A stretch of DNA of 64,000 nt from Limnanthes douglasii subsp. nivea (lineage: Eukaryota; Streptophyta; Magnoliopsida; Brassicales; Limnanthaceae), in the NCBI GenBank assembly GCA_036936605.1, contig JAUPFV010000004.1, forward strand, positions 287,846,009 through 287,910,008. Reading direction: 5' to 3'. The notes beneath the pieces were generated by a model, which was not told the DNA's origin, did not search any database, and was given only the letters and a program-made list of their open reading frames with translations. The position numbers and the translations under genes are program-made. Below, piece after piece: positions 10,861 to 22,125 of this stretch (position 1 is its first letter; the number at the start of each line of letters is the position of its first letter).

Positions 10861-11583
10861 AAGTTAAGTAAATATTTACTTGTTTAAAGTCCATGTAAAT
10901 ATTAGGGGGCATAATCTTTCCTACCTTGGTGGCGCGGGTAGGTTTTAATGAGGTGTCCGGGATTTTTAATGAAATTTGTTGCCTTCTTAAAAAATTCGGA
11001 GTGGTTTGATTGATAGCTTATTTAAAAATTTCTAAGTATCACTGACAGACCGGGTTTATCTGGTGAAGTGATGACCATTTAAACATTTGTCATCGGAGAA
11101 TTTAAACACTCTCACCTTAAAATACTTGTAAAATGACAAGGGGCTATTTAAACATTAGCCATAAAAATTGGGCAAACATAAGACAATGCAAGAATTGTGT
11201 AAGGTAAAACTGCCAGGCTAAACACCAGGGAATGATATTAAAACACGTAAAATGCCTTGGCCTTCCAAGGACTTTGAAGTTTTAAAAGGAAAGGTTTATC
11301 CGGAGAAGAGCCGGACACGGTTACAAAAATGCATTGGCCATCCAAGGACTTTAGTCTAACACAAGAATTAAAGGAAAATAAAAAGATAGTTAAAATTTTA
11401 AGGCTGGGCTCCCTTAGATGTTCCAGCCTCATCTCGTTTCTTCTTGGGGTCTTTGGGTTCCTCATTAAGGCTCTGTCCGGTCCCTTCATCTTCGTCAGTG
11501 GTATTATCATAATCGCTGGAGTAGTTGTGCCTATCACCATCAACCATAGTGTGGAATGGGAGGTCTTCGTATTCCACATATCA
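10861..11583. other. Non-coding 3' part of element 1 between pol and antisense gene
   Basis: About 720 bp with no convincing ORF. It contains several imperfect direct repeats of a motif ATTTAAACATT / TTTAAACACT (about 11080-11150). It is the zone where the pol transcript and the antisense gene would converge and both end. Confidence 0.5.
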
Positions 11584-14380
11584 CTATAAATCTTCGAGCG
11601 TCCTCTTCGGAAATGTTCGATGAAAGAGCAAAAACATGTCAGATTTGACTTCAGCATACCTTTCCTCTTGGGAATCTATCACTCCGTTGGTGTATGCATC
11701 AATCTTGGCTTGGATTGTCCTCTCATGCTCCTTTATCAAATCATCTTTCTCCTGGTTAACTCTAGACACAACATCTTCGAGCAAAATTTTGTCATTGGTT
11801 AGGGTCTGGACGATATTGTCTTTGGCCTTCACCTCTTCTTTCAAAGTGGAGAGATCCTTCTCATAGCCAGAACACTTAGATTGGAGTTCTTTGTTAACCC
11901 TCTCCGAAGTGGCCAACCTGGTGGCCAAGTCCTCTTTCCCTTTCTTCAACTCCTCGATCTCTCTCCTTAATGCCTCAACACTCTGATTGGCGTTAAGGAG
12001 GTTGTTAGATAAAGTCTCTATGTCTACATTGAGTGTGTTGATAAGGGTAGATTGACTTCGCACTTGTCTCTCCAGGTTGAGCACCGGTTGAATGTTGCCC
12101 AACAAGGAGTGACTCACCATGCCATTCTCCCCTGAAACAAAAAAAGACTTACCATTGAAAGTGACCATATTCGAGGAGCTTGGAGGGAGGTAAGGGCCAG
12201 CAAAGTCATCTTTCTCGAGGTCTCTAAAGTGAAGACCAATCCCTTGAAGGCCACTAATGTCTACTCCATCAATGTTGATATCCCCTCCGATACCCTCTCC
12301 GGTGAGGAGATCACTTGGGATTTTCTCTACTTGTGTGTGTTCTGTTGGGTCAACCAGAGGAAGTGACTCCGGAGGCCGGAGAGCTACTTCATCCCCCTTG
12401 GAGATTTTTTTCTTATTGGCTTCCCTGTCTCCACCATCTGCCCCCCGTTTTGGATCCTTCTTGGGAGCCTTTGAGGGGTTTGGAGGTTCACCTGCCTCTT
12501 CGGTACTTTCATTTTCAACCACTTGAAGAAGAGCAGCATTGATTCCCTCTTGGTCCTGCCCTGCCTGATTTGCTGGGATGATTTCCTCAGCACCACCTTG
12601 AGCAACCTCGGTTGCATCTTGCTTCTGCTTGCCTTTCTTGCCCTTCATCTTAATTAGGGCTTTAGCCCTGGCAGGCAAGGCCAGCTTCCCATCCTTCGCC
12701 TCTGTCCTCCGTAGGATGACACCCGGAGGAGGTGGTGTGGTCAATTCTTCCCAAGTCAGGTCTCTCTGGCCGGTTGTGTTCCAGAGGTGGGACCTCACTA
12801 AATTTCTGGCAGTAAAAAAATTGTGGAAGCGATTTCCCCATTTGTCAGCAGCCCAGGCGTTCAGCTTGACACATGTTGCCTGCCCCTCCTCCAAGTAGTC
12901 AGAGAACTCCTTCGGAAACACTACCCAAAGAAAAAGAAGAGCAATTAAGTAAATAGACTTTTTATAAGGAAAGAAGAACAAACATGATGAAATGTTTACC
13001 TGTGCTTTTCCATCTACTGGTGAGCATTCTTGGGTTGACACCAGCTTTAATCTTTCTCCTATTTTCCCAAGCTCCACTAATGAACAAGAATTGGGTCTTC
13101 CAATTCTTCTCCGATTCGAGCAGATCATTCACCACTTTAAAATTGTCACCCATGTTGTAATGGTAGAAGGGGATGATGTGATTCTTGCAAAGGCTGGCCA
13201 CAGCAGCAAATTTCTCCATCGGAAGCGGTATTCCGGAGAGCCTAGAGGCCATGATGCAAGTCATGAGGGTGTACCATGCATTGGGACTCAGTTGGCTGGG
13301 ACATAGCTTTATCAGATGAAAATATCTGACGAACTCTGGGTCTAAGGGAAATCTGAGCCCCCAAATGAACAACTCTGTGTAGATAACTATCTCACTCAGC
13401 TTGCAGTCCATTGGCGTCTCCAGAGTGACCGATATCCTCACTTTGACAGATTCAGGGATCCCCCACTTCATCTGGATCTGCCCAAATTTAGCAGTATGAA
13501 TAAAGGCATAGTTGATGTTCTGCATGGCTAGCAGATACTTTACGCTCACCTTGTGGAAGCAAGGTCCCACTCTGCATTCCAGGGACTCCAACAGGTCTGG
13601 ATGTTTCAAACACAGCTTCTCTTTACCCTTGCCCTTTTTATCAGTGGCAGCTTCCCCTATCTGCCCGAAGACGTCAGTCTCAAATTGGGATTCTTCAATG
13701 CTGTCCTCCATCACCTCTTCCATCACCATGGAAGGATTGCTAGTTGTCGTTGGTGGAGGAGTGCTGATGGTTGGCTCAGTGCGCTGTCCGGACGGCTGAG
13801 CATCGCTTTCTCTTTGTGGTCTGGTGTCCGGTTGGGGCTCAGATACGGAGGGTTCATTTCAAAGGCTTCTTCCAGTAGCTTCCAGACCAGATGATTTATC
13901 CTTAGGGACTTTGATGGATGCCTCAGACCCTATAGCTTTATCCTGGGCCCCAGACTTAGGGGGCCCTGATTTCGGAGACTTAGACTGTGGAACAACAGCC
14001 TGGCCTTTTACTAAGCGGCCTCTTCGACGAAGCGTCAGTTTTTCTGGGGAATTTTCGGCATCCGATCCCATAGCTATGAATGGAGAGGGTCTCCTTGTTC
14101 TTGTACCAACTTTTTCCCGTTCGACAGTAAGCTGTGATTCCTGAACCGAGGAGCGTGATACGATGGGTGAAAGACTTGGTTGAAATAACCTCCTGGGTTT
14201 GGAGCTTCTAGCAAAAGATGAATTTCGATCAGGCTTTGAATATGGTGTTTCAGACTTGTCGATTGGAGAAACTAGAAGACCTGCATCAATGCGCCTTTCT
14301 CACTCAACTCTTTGTGTTTTTTCTAACTCCGAGAGATTAAACCACCCGCCTTTTACCAGTGCGTTTCTTGCTGTGAACAT
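11584..14380 (-). pseudogene. Element 1 antisense ORF (aORF) with Transposase_28-like domain
   Basis: Opposite-strand gene between integrase and 3' LTR. The start ATG (14380) matches the intact start of the element 2 copy (46127), with MFTARNALVKGGW nearly identical. It encodes a Ser/Pro/Lys-rich N-terminus, a domain (13000-13620) with WGIPESVKVRI, GLRFPLDPEFVRYFHL and QLSPNAWYTLMTCIM that resembles Pfam Transposase_28 ('putative gypsy type transposon'), then a Lys-rich linker and a long coiled coil (about 11650-12110). A 79-bp intron splits the coding sequence. In-frame stops near 14304 and 13860 and a frameshift near 14070 break this copy. The antisense ORF class is known in Tat elements; its role is unknown. 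It is not an env gene. Confidence 0.8.
12921..12999 (-). other. 79-bp GT-AG intron in the aORF
   Basis: On the minus strand exon 1 ends AAAAGCACAG, the intron runs GTAAACATTTC to TTTCTTTGGGTAG, and exon 2 starts TGTTTCCGAAGG. Splicing joins AGC ACA G with TG TTT CCG, which keeps the reading frame from the 255-codon frame into the 514-codon frame. The intron is AT-rich and 79 nt, which is not a multiple of three. The open frames on each side overlap only through it. Confidence 0.8.
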
Positions 14381-14804
14381 AAACTCACACCAAAAAGATT
14401 TTGAGAAGAGAGGTGAAAGTTTTGAGATAAAGGAATGAGAGAGTAATGAAGATGGTAAAACAGTGAAAATGAAGTAATTTATACTAATGAGACAAACAGA
14501 GATGCCAAAAACCTAGGAGAATACGAAAAGACAAAAGTAATGATTGAAGGCGACGCTGATGTCATGGGCGTTAAATGAGGATGTTACTTTTTAGGATTAG
14601 TGGGAGCGTCGTTCTTGGAGAAAAACGACTGGTAATGCAAATCAGAATATGACACGTGTCCCACGATCCATGGCGGAACCTTTGAACTTCTGAGAAGTTT
14701 TCAGTCCGGATAAACCCTTCACTAAACACTCAATCAGTCGGGGAAATGTTACAAGTGCCCACAAATATTTTTTAGGTCTTGCCAAAGGCCTTCCTACAAA
14801 ACCT
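14381..14804 (-). promoter_or_regulatory. aORF promoter and leader region, element 1
   Basis: Upstream of the antisense ATG lies a CT-rich leader (14385-14450) and a TATA-like TATAAATT on the minus strand at 14476-14483, about 96 bp before the ATG. Element 2 has TATAAATA at 46019-46026, about 101 bp before its ATG, followed by a similar CT-rich leader. Conservation of box and spacing in two insertions argues for a real internal antisense promoter. Confidence 0.6.
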
Positions 14805-14818
14805 AAAAAAGGGGCTAC
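14805..14818 (+). other. Polypurine tract, element 1
   Basis: AAAAAAGGGGCTAC sits immediately before the 3' LTR. Element 2 has AAAAAGGGGCTCC at the same position. It primes plus-strand synthesis. Confidence 0.8.
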
Positions 14819-15194
14819 TTATGAGTTCAGAACTTTTCACCACTAACTATAGAAACAGGACAGGGGAAATTCGGACAAAAGCTACCCACTAAACCATTAG
14901 AACTGGACAAAAGTACTAAAAACTAACCACTTTTTGACTAAGCTAATTGTTAACCTGCTTCATAAATTAATGGGGTTTTAAACTCGACCCGGTTTCATAA
15001 GTTTGACCCGAAAGCCCATGTGGCCCATAATTAAGGGTATAAATACCCAACCACTTTCATTAATGAGGGGAATGAACATTTAATACAACCAAGCAGATTA
15101 AATCTCTCACTACAAAACACCCATACATTAAATACATTTGAAACACCACAAAACACCTGACCAAATTACCCTCAGTCGAAAGTAATCCACACCA
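14819..15194 (+). repeat. Element 1 3' LTR
   Basis: 376 bp, from TTATGAGTTCAG (mutated TG) to CCACACCA, followed by the TSD GAGGT at 15195-15199. It aligns end to end with 4831-5206. Confidence 0.92.
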
Positions 15195-15425
15195 GAGGTA
15201 ACGTGAAATCATATTTTTTCTTAACCGGAACCGGGTTGGTCATCCAAGTTGAATACTTGGAATTCTTTATATATCCCATTTTTAGTAATTTTTCCACCTC
15301 TTTAAGAATAATCTTGAATTTGACGGTGAAAATTCCATTCACTTTTATTTTATTGGTCTATGTCTTTATGAGTAAAAAAACAATGTTATACAATAGACTT
15401 AATGAGTTTGGTAATTTGAATTAAA
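15195..15425 (-). pseudogene. Copy A relic, RT N-terminal part
   Basis: This is the displaced remainder of copy A. On the minus strand it encodes a segment around GYIKEFQVFNLDDQPGSG in broken form, matching the RT start in copy B (24640-24800), whose reading is like HIKDFKYLTWMANPVSVKKK. The motif 'TW..NPV.VKKK' is the usual gypsy RT start. The TSD copy GAGGT marks the edge. Confidence 0.8.
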
Positions 15426-16329
15426 AAATCCGGCTTGAATGATAGTACAAAAACAGTAGTTCGTTTTGTAAACATAAATCTGATTTTTGGTTTTGTGCAT
15501 TAATAATATATATATATATATAATAAAAAAAAAAAAAGAATTGGATATAAACTTCCTTGCCACATTTAATAATATATACCTAAATAATGTGATAAGTTAC
15601 CCATAATTGTTTAGAAAGGATTAAAAGCAAAACAATCATGTACGTTTTGAAGTTTATCAATAATCATTTATAACATAAATGCTTCTAGCGATATGTCTTA
15701 GGTAACAAAAATAACAATCATTTTGTTTTTTAGCTCGCGAATCCTCTCTCGAATCGAAACTCACAAATCTCTGAAATTAAAGATTTTTACAATAAATTTC
15801 AATGAAATATCAAGTATTTCAATATACTAGCAGCTACTAAGCCCAGATTTCACAAAGAAAATACTTTATTTCTTCTTTAAATTTTCAATTGTTGTTCATG
15901 TTTAGTTTTGATGATTTGTATATCTTTGTATCCAACAAAAATATAACTAGTAACCTAAGAACTGCTTATATACTTCTTTAAAGTTTCTAGATGATTCTTT
16001 TTTCTTTTTACGCATCCGAATTGATCGTATTTACGCATGAAAATTACAGTAAGTTTTCAGACTAGTTTCTATTATGTTTTTAAATCTATTTCAAGGACCA
16101 TTGAAAATGATTCATTGCATCAAAATAAGAAGATCTTGCATCATACAGAAGAGCCTAAAATGTTTGATTTATTTCTTAACCAAGAACAAATAACAAGATA
16201 TAGGTAGATCCTCGTCTGTTAAAGTCAAAACTATGTTTTTTGTAAAACTTGTATGTCTCTATACTACATTTTTTGAAGTATTAATTTTATTTTATAGTTT
16301 ATTTATATATTGTTATTTCACAACTGCAA
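15426..16329. other. AT-rich intergenic stretch
   Basis: No ORF or repeat family recognised. There is a short (TA)n/A-rich run near 15508-15535. Confidence 0.5.
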
Positions 16330-16560
16330 AAAATTATAATGTAATTGCGTAACCATTTAAAACATAATTTCACACCCCAATAACAATTGTATTTTTCAAA
16401 ACTGATGTTTATTTGCGCAACCAAAATGTTATTTTGCAACTAATTAAAACGCAATTCCGTAACCAATTATAATTTAGTTTTGCACCCAATTACACTAAAT
16501 TTTTCTTTTTCTGCAACCCATTATAACACAATTTCGTACCTAAATTAAGATATTGCAAAC
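16330..16560. repeat. Degenerate tandem repeat, about 30-bp unit
   Basis: A motif like ATTNCGCAACCAATTAAAAC recurs about seven times (for example GCGTAACCATTTAAAACATA, CGCAACCAAAATG, CCGTAACCAATTATAAT, TGCAACCCATTATAACACA). Units are diverged in length and sequence. Confidence 0.65.
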
Positions 16561-16599
16561 CTACCAAAAATGTTGATTTTGAGGAAGTATCCATAAAGA

Positions 16600-17582
16600 T
16601 TCATTAAAATTTTAATGGGGATACTCAGGTATCATAAGATTGGGATGTAATGCCAATTATTTTGGTCCCATTAGAACAAGGTAATCCTCAAATTAACATT
16701 GATGCTCCACTTGAGGGTTATTACCAGGATACGAATATGGTTAAGGTAGAACAAGTGGAACCTCAGGATCATCTTTCACAAGTTAATCAAAATGACATCG
16801 TTCATAATTTATAGTATATATTGAGGAGCATGATGAGTTTTGTGTTGGAATTATAGATGATCCATCATCCTACAAACAGACCATGGCAACCTCTGACTCT
16901 CGGAAGTGGATTGACGCTATGTAGGAAGAATATAAATCAATCCAAGACAATGGAGTATGGGATCTTGTCCTATTACCTAAAGGGGAAATGCAATTGGTTG
17001 TAAATGGGTTTACAAAACCAAACGCAATTCCTTGGGTAATGTGGAAAGACATGAAACACATCTTGTAGCGAAAGGTTATACTCAGCATGAAGGGATTGAT
17101 TTTAAATAAACCTTCGCTCTACTATCGAAGAAGGATTCTTTTAGAACAATAATAGCATTAGTTGCACATTTCGACCTTGAGCTTCATCAGATGGATGTTA
17201 ATATCGCTTTTCTCAATGGTAATATTGATTAGACGATCTATATGGTGAAACCATAACACTTTGTCGAAGGTGACTCACAAGATTTGGTTTGCAGCCTTAA
17301 AAAATCCATCTATGGGCTTATACAGGCATCTCGTTAATTGCATCATAAATTCCTTGAGGTGATAGTCGGTTATGACTTTGAGATCAAATCGGTTGAGGAT
17401 TGTGTGTATCACAAGTTTAGTGGGAGTAATTTCATATTTTTTATACTATATGTGGATGACATATTGCTTGCCTCGAACAATAAGGAATTATTACACGCTG
17501 CAAAAAGATTTCTATCAGACAAGTTTGATATGAAGGATCTTGGTGAATCCAAAAAAAGGTTTCTAATTATTTTTCCGGGCAT
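16600..17582 (+). pseudogene. Ty1/copia reverse transcriptase relic
   Basis: Forward copia RT (RVT_2 type). Reading across frames gives DSRKWIDAMQEEYKSI-like text (with a stop in place of Gln at about 16921), then VWDLVLLPKGEM, AKGYTQHEGIDF, LHQMDVNIAFLNGNID, SLKKSIYGLIQASR and the palm motif FILYVDDILLASNN in the 138-codon frame beginning 17338. The DD catalytic pair is present, but there are at least five stops. The frame ends after KFDMKDLGES, where a solo LTR has inserted. No copia LTR pair of its own is seen. Confidence 0.85.
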
Positions 17583-18171
17583 TGTTAAATATTATTTGAA
17601 ATCGCATCAAATAATATTTAACAATATAAGGAAAAATAATTATACCTTGTATCTAGTATTCTTTTGTTCCCTTTCGTTCTTCAACGGTTCTGTATATTGC
17701 TTGAGAAACCTACAGAACGAGTTAGTGAAGAAAGAAAAGGTTTCCAAACACTAAAGGAAGTGGCCGTCTGTTCGATTAGGGTTTAGAATGATGAAATTCA
17801 TAAACCGAGCCCCTTACTTATAGTCTTTACAATGTGAAACATAACATTGTAAAGCCCATAATTTATTATTTCCTTGTGTCCGGGGATCAAAACCCGATAA
17901 ATTGATAATTCAATTTATATCCATGATTTATTAGTTCAGGCTTAAGTGTTGAGATTTCGCCCTTCTTCATTACAGTGTCTAAATTCAACCCGGTTACCAC
18001 ACTTGAGCTCATAATGCCTTTTCACTCATAGGTCTAATATAGTTAATTAAATAATTAACTAGATTATTTTTAATTTGGACTTCCTTAAGACAATGACCGG
18101 ATATTTTTATTTAGCATGTCAGTCCAAATTATTGTCGATCCATAAATATATTAAATAAATATATTCCAACA
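17583..18171 (-). repeat. Solo copia-type LTR inserted in the copia RT relic
   Basis: A 589-bp unit with TG...CA ends; on the minus strand it starts TGTTGGAATATATTTATT. A second, shorter copy at 29850-30199 shares the block from that start through GACATGCTAAATAAACATAT and the palindromic TTTACAATGT region. Its other end (17583-17623) forms a perfect 17-bp hairpin with arms TGTTAAATATTATTTGA and its complement. I find no clean target duplication: the flanks read GGCAT and CATAA. Confidence 0.65.
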
Positions 18172-18266
18172 CATAAGATTAAAACATCTTAAATCCAAAT
18201 CATATTACTTTCAATTAAAGTTTCAACAAAACAATCTACTTTTTAAGATCTCTACCATTACATGTA
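18172..18266. other. Short spacer between two LTR pieces
   Basis: 95 bp of AT-rich DNA between the copia solo LTR and the Tat-like LTR fragment. It could be residual copia sequence, but I cannot align it. Confidence 0.3.
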
Positions 18267-18643
18267 TGATGAGTCCGGATTTATTCACCACCGCTCACTG
18301 AGAAAACCGGACAGGGGTAATTCGGACAATAACTGCCCACTGGAACTATCCGGACAAGACAAAAGTATTAAAATACTAAACACATTTTAACTAAGCTAGG
18401 TGCTAATCTACTTAAGAACTAATGGGTCTTTAAACTCGACCCGGTTTCACAACTTCACCCGAAAGCCCATTGGTCAATATTTAAGGGTATAAATACCCAA
18501 CCACTTTCATTAATGAGGGTAATGAACATTTAATACAACCAAGCAGCTTAAATCTCTCACTAAAAAACAACCAAACATTTAATACCTTTAAAACTCTTTA
18601 AAACGCTAAACAAAATTACCTCAGTTCAAAATAAACCACACCA
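18267..18643 (+). repeat. LTR of the element 1/element 2 family
   Basis: 377 bp starting TGATGAGTCCGG and ending CCACACCA. It is closely similar throughout to the element 1 LTRs, including GGTATAAATACCC. It keeps the intact TG start that element 1 has lost. A primer-binding site follows. Confidence 0.9.
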
Positions 18644-18733
18644 AATTGGCAACCACAGTGGGAGAAAAAGGTGCCTCAATCTAACATTCAAAACAAGCAA
18701 GAAAAACCAGTTCGGATGAATCCAGACTCATCA
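18644..18733 (+). mobile_element. Truncated internal region after the 18267 LTR
   Basis: The primer-binding site (TTGGCAACCACAGTGGGAG, 18646-18664) and the untranslated start up to the gag ATG region are present. The element then stops at CCAGACTCATCA. That terminus is the reverse complement of the LTR start with one mismatch, so the 467-bp piece 18267-18733 has 12-bp inverted ends. Flanks ATGTA and ATATA differ by one base, compatible with a mutated TSD. No gag follows. Confidence 0.6.
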
Positions 18734-19498
18734 ATATAAAATATACATTTTAAACATTAACTATATATATCGCATGTTTAAAACCATTTTTTACAAAAAA
18801 AACCGAAACAAAGTTTCACTATTTAGATTTAGGTTTTGATATAACTTGTTAAAATCAATTGTTTTAATATAACAACGGATTTTGACCAGCTGCATCAAAA
18901 TCAATTCCTAAATTTGAAAAAACAAAATCCGCAAAAGACTTTGACTAGTCGTGCCGAAATCAATTGCTAGTTCTAAAATAAAATAGACAATTGGTTTTAA
19001 CCAGTTGACTAGAAATTAGTTATTGTTTTTGGCAAATAAAAGAGCTGATTTTGATCCAATTGCTCAAACTGGTCTGTTTTGTGGCCTATAAATAAAAAAA
19101 AATCAAAATTATTGAGAACAAATTTTTACACAACTTATCAAATGTGGTTGTCTTTACTGTTATTCTGAACATAATTAATTTTACCAATTGTGTCAAATTT
19201 ATGTGTTTTGTTTTCAAAATATTAGTTGTTTTATTTGTTTTCATTTTAAAGTATCATGTTTGAATTTGTGTTTAGTTTCTTATTTTGTTTATGGGAACCT
19301 CTAATCTAATAAATATTATTATTCGCAATCGTAAACTGTAAAACAAATATTGGATTTGACGCACAAATAAAAACTAAACATAAAGTAATGCTCCAAAACA
19401 TAATATAAAATATATCAATCTTGATATAACATTATTCAAATGCAAAATTATTTATCATTTTCGTTGTGGATAGGAGTAATAAAACTTTCTTCACTCTA

Positions 19499-19553
<55 letters not shown>

Positions 19554-21540
19554 ATCTATCTATTTACTAGGATTTTATATTTATATATGTGTTGTCTTCC
19601 CAGTTTAATGAGTCGTTTATCAGTATAAACTTCTGATGATGGCAACATTGTCCAATGTGACTGGCATCTTCCTAAAATGAAAAATAGAAATTGGTGGTTT
19701 CGTGATGCCATCTTTCAATAAACTCTACTATAAATGGGTTATTCAGTTGTTAATTACATAAGTATAGACCAAATACCTTATTATGGAAAATATCCACATA
19801 TATTGTTGGTTGGTCACATCCCAATTAGAGACCAGAGTCTACGTGGCATATAAACGATATAATGTTTCTTTTGGTCTCTCTTATATACCAACAAATATAT
19901 ATAGTTAGCTATGACATATTATTTAGATTATTCAAAAATAAAGTTATAAACAATATTATATACTACTTATTTTTTTATAATATCTAAATTTTTTGGGTTT
20001 GTATTGGTTGGTGTGTTTTTCGACGAGGATAAATTATGAAGCTCTATGAGAAAAGTTCCTAACCGCTGGAGCACGTGACTTGTATTAACCAATCTTGTTG
20101 TCGTTGGATTCATTCAATACTCATGCTTAATACACACGATGATAAAATTTTGAAAGTATTCAACATTTGTTTTTGGTGTTATCTTAATGTAATAGGATAA
20201 ATCAAGAATCAAACAACACCTAACTCATATATATATATATATATATTAAATGATGTTTTATTTTGATGCAACTAATCGAGATTAATTATAGTTGAAAGAC
20301 AAAAAAAAATATCGAAAAACTTATTGAAATCACAGTTTTAAGGTTTTTTTATTTCAATGACGAAATAATATTTCACATTACAAAAGGATTTTATTATGAA
20401 AAATTAACACTATATATATATATATATGACCACAAATGTAATTATATATGAACATGTATGGGGGATGAGATATATTTTTCATTGTTAAATGAATGCATGA
20501 AATAGTTTTCATTTATTAAATTGTATAATTTAGTTTTAGAATTATATAAGCCTGAATTTGAATTTATCATATGTAATTCTTTTATATTTTTAATAAGTTA
20601 GGAATAATTTATATTTATATTTTATTTCATAATTTATTTTGTTTTTTAAATAAAAACTACTTCGATGGGATGTAAGAACTTATTTATTTTTTAAACCACA
20701 AAAATTATATTTACATATTGAACGAAAAATATATATTATTTTCTCATCCCAACCAATTCAACATAATTATATTATATTAATTGTTTGACAATATTTCGAT
20801 TATTGTATGATTTTACTAATAAAATATTTGTGTATGTAAGATAAAATTATTTTTAAAATAATAATAATAAAACGTATTATTTGATTAAAAACATATAATT
20901 TTGGATATCACACCTAAGCTATTTTTGTGTGTAATGTATCTTGACCAGAATAAGTAATATTATCTATTAAAAATTTAATGAATAAAACTGTCTTATTTTT
21001 GTTCAACAAACAGTATGAATGTTGAAACTTTGGACCATTATCGGATTATGAATGTTGAAATCTTGGACTATTATCGGGTTTTTAGGTTTTCCGATAAAAG
21101 GTGAAACTATGTCAATGTTAGCAACTTTCTTTGTCACACGATATGGTTGCATTAAAAAATAGACTACGCGGTACAAATTTATATGATCTCGCACCATACA
21201 TAATCAAATCATGTTATATACTCGTACGGTTGGAAAATAACCTAAAATAACCAAAAAACATGTTATTAAATATATAGTATTTCAATAAATATTTTAAAAT
21301 AAAAATAGTATTAAACATGTATGTCGTATCAACCGTTAAATGGTCAATATCGTTACGCTTTGATTGAAAATGGTCAAAATAATATTTTCATTTTACAACT
21401 TAACTTATGGATATGCAACATAACTATGTCATAGTCATAATGATTCTGGATTTTTTTTTTGATTATAGTTTATCAAATACCTTATTAGGAACTACTGGCA
21501 TACTGCGCTAAAGAACATATACCCTTATTAAATAAGTTAG
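18734..21540. other. AT-rich intergenic region with microsatellites
   Basis: No convincing gene. It contains a (TA)25 run, several shorter TA runs (20225-20247, 20411-20427), recurring ATCAATTG / TTTTGACCAG motifs at 18845-19070, and a 35-bp tandem duplication at about 21012-21075 (ATGAATGTTGAAACTTTGGA twice). Small open frames here follow the repeats. Confidence 0.6.
19501..19549. repeat. (TA)n microsatellite
   Basis: About 25 uninterrupted TA units. An apparent Ile-Tyr repeat peptide across it is an artefact of the microsatellite. Confidence 0.97.
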
Positions 21541-21599
21541 TGTTTGCAATAATAGCATGACGTGATGTCACTTATTAAGTCGCTAAATGCGACTAGACA

Positions 21600-22104
21600 A
21601 GAATCATGAAAGGGCAATGTATAACTTGAAGATAAAATGATTATGTAGAGCATAATTAAGGATTATGTGGTATGAAACTGATAAGAGTTATCTGAAAAGT
21701 ATCATAGAAGGAAGAGGTATACCTTGAAGATGATATAGGAGTATGAAGAAAATAAAGGTAATTAGACGAGCATCATAGAAGAATGAAGTATACCTTGAAG
21801 AAGACTTGACAAAATATTTTAGGCAAGAAGGTTTATAACAAGATTACGAGATTTCCTTATACAAAAATGGGTTAATCGATAATTATCGAGTAGAATAGTG
21901 TAATGGATGGTTACAACATGTATTATTTAACACATGTCACACATATATATTTTTAAGATTATTTGTATTATAAATATAGGGTTCCACCTCTTTTTTGGAG
22001 GGTAAGCAATTTGTTATCTAATAGAGCATAGTTTGTTTTCATACTTGAGTTCTTTAGTCTTTTACATAATTTGAATTCAATCTTAAAGAGATATCCCCTC
22101 ATTA
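21600..22104 (+). repeat. Probable 5' LTR (3' portion) of gypsy copy B
   Basis: A TATA box TATAAATA (21969-21976) followed by GGGTTCCACCTC and a leader that ends just before a primer-binding-site-like sequence at 22108. This is the usual promoter to leader to PBS order of plant gypsy LTRs. Imperfect direct repeats (GTATACCTTGAAGA, about 21717 and 21789) lie upstream. The left LTR boundary and a second LTR are not found. Confidence 0.5.
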
Positions 22105-22107
22105 AAA

Positions 22108-22125
22108 TTGGCTTCGTCTGTGAGA
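22108..22125 (+). other. Primer-binding site, copy B
   Basis: TTGGCTTCGTCTGTGAGA resembles the plant gypsy PBS context TTGGCGCCGTCTGTGGGA, with CpG-type decay. It marks the start of the copy B internal region. Confidence 0.6.

Larger units (their letters stand above)
4831..15194 (+). mobile_element. Element 1: full-length Tat-like Ty3/gypsy retrotransposon
   Basis: This 10,364-bp element is bounded by 376-bp LTRs and perfect 5-bp target duplications GAGGT (4826-4830 and 15195-15199). It interrupts copy A: joining the flanks restores an alignment to copy B across the junction. Order: LTR, primer-binding site, gag, protease, RT, RNase H, integrase, a 3' region with an antisense gene, polypurine tract, LTR. 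The extra antisense ORF between pol and 3' LTR is known from Tat-lineage plant elements. By my hand count the LTRs differ at about 30 of 376 positions, and gag-pol has many stops, so it is an old, dead copy. Confidence 0.93.

Noticed and set aside
12257..12898. Plus-strand ORFs opposite the aORF
   Set aside because: Shadow frames of the antisense gene. The minus strand has domain motifs, a conserved start and an in-phase intron.
11584..14380. env-like gene of an endogenous retrovirus after pol
   Set aside because: The ORF is antisense to gag-pol, has no signal peptide or membrane segment, and carries a Transposase_28-like domain and a coiled coil.
17578..18176. Clean target duplication for the copia-type solo LTR
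   Set aside because: The flanks GGCAT and CATAA share only CAT, which is too short to call.
19440..19628. 62-codon ORF with an Ile-Tyr repeat
   Set aside because: The repeat is the (TA)n microsatellite read as codons. There is no other support.
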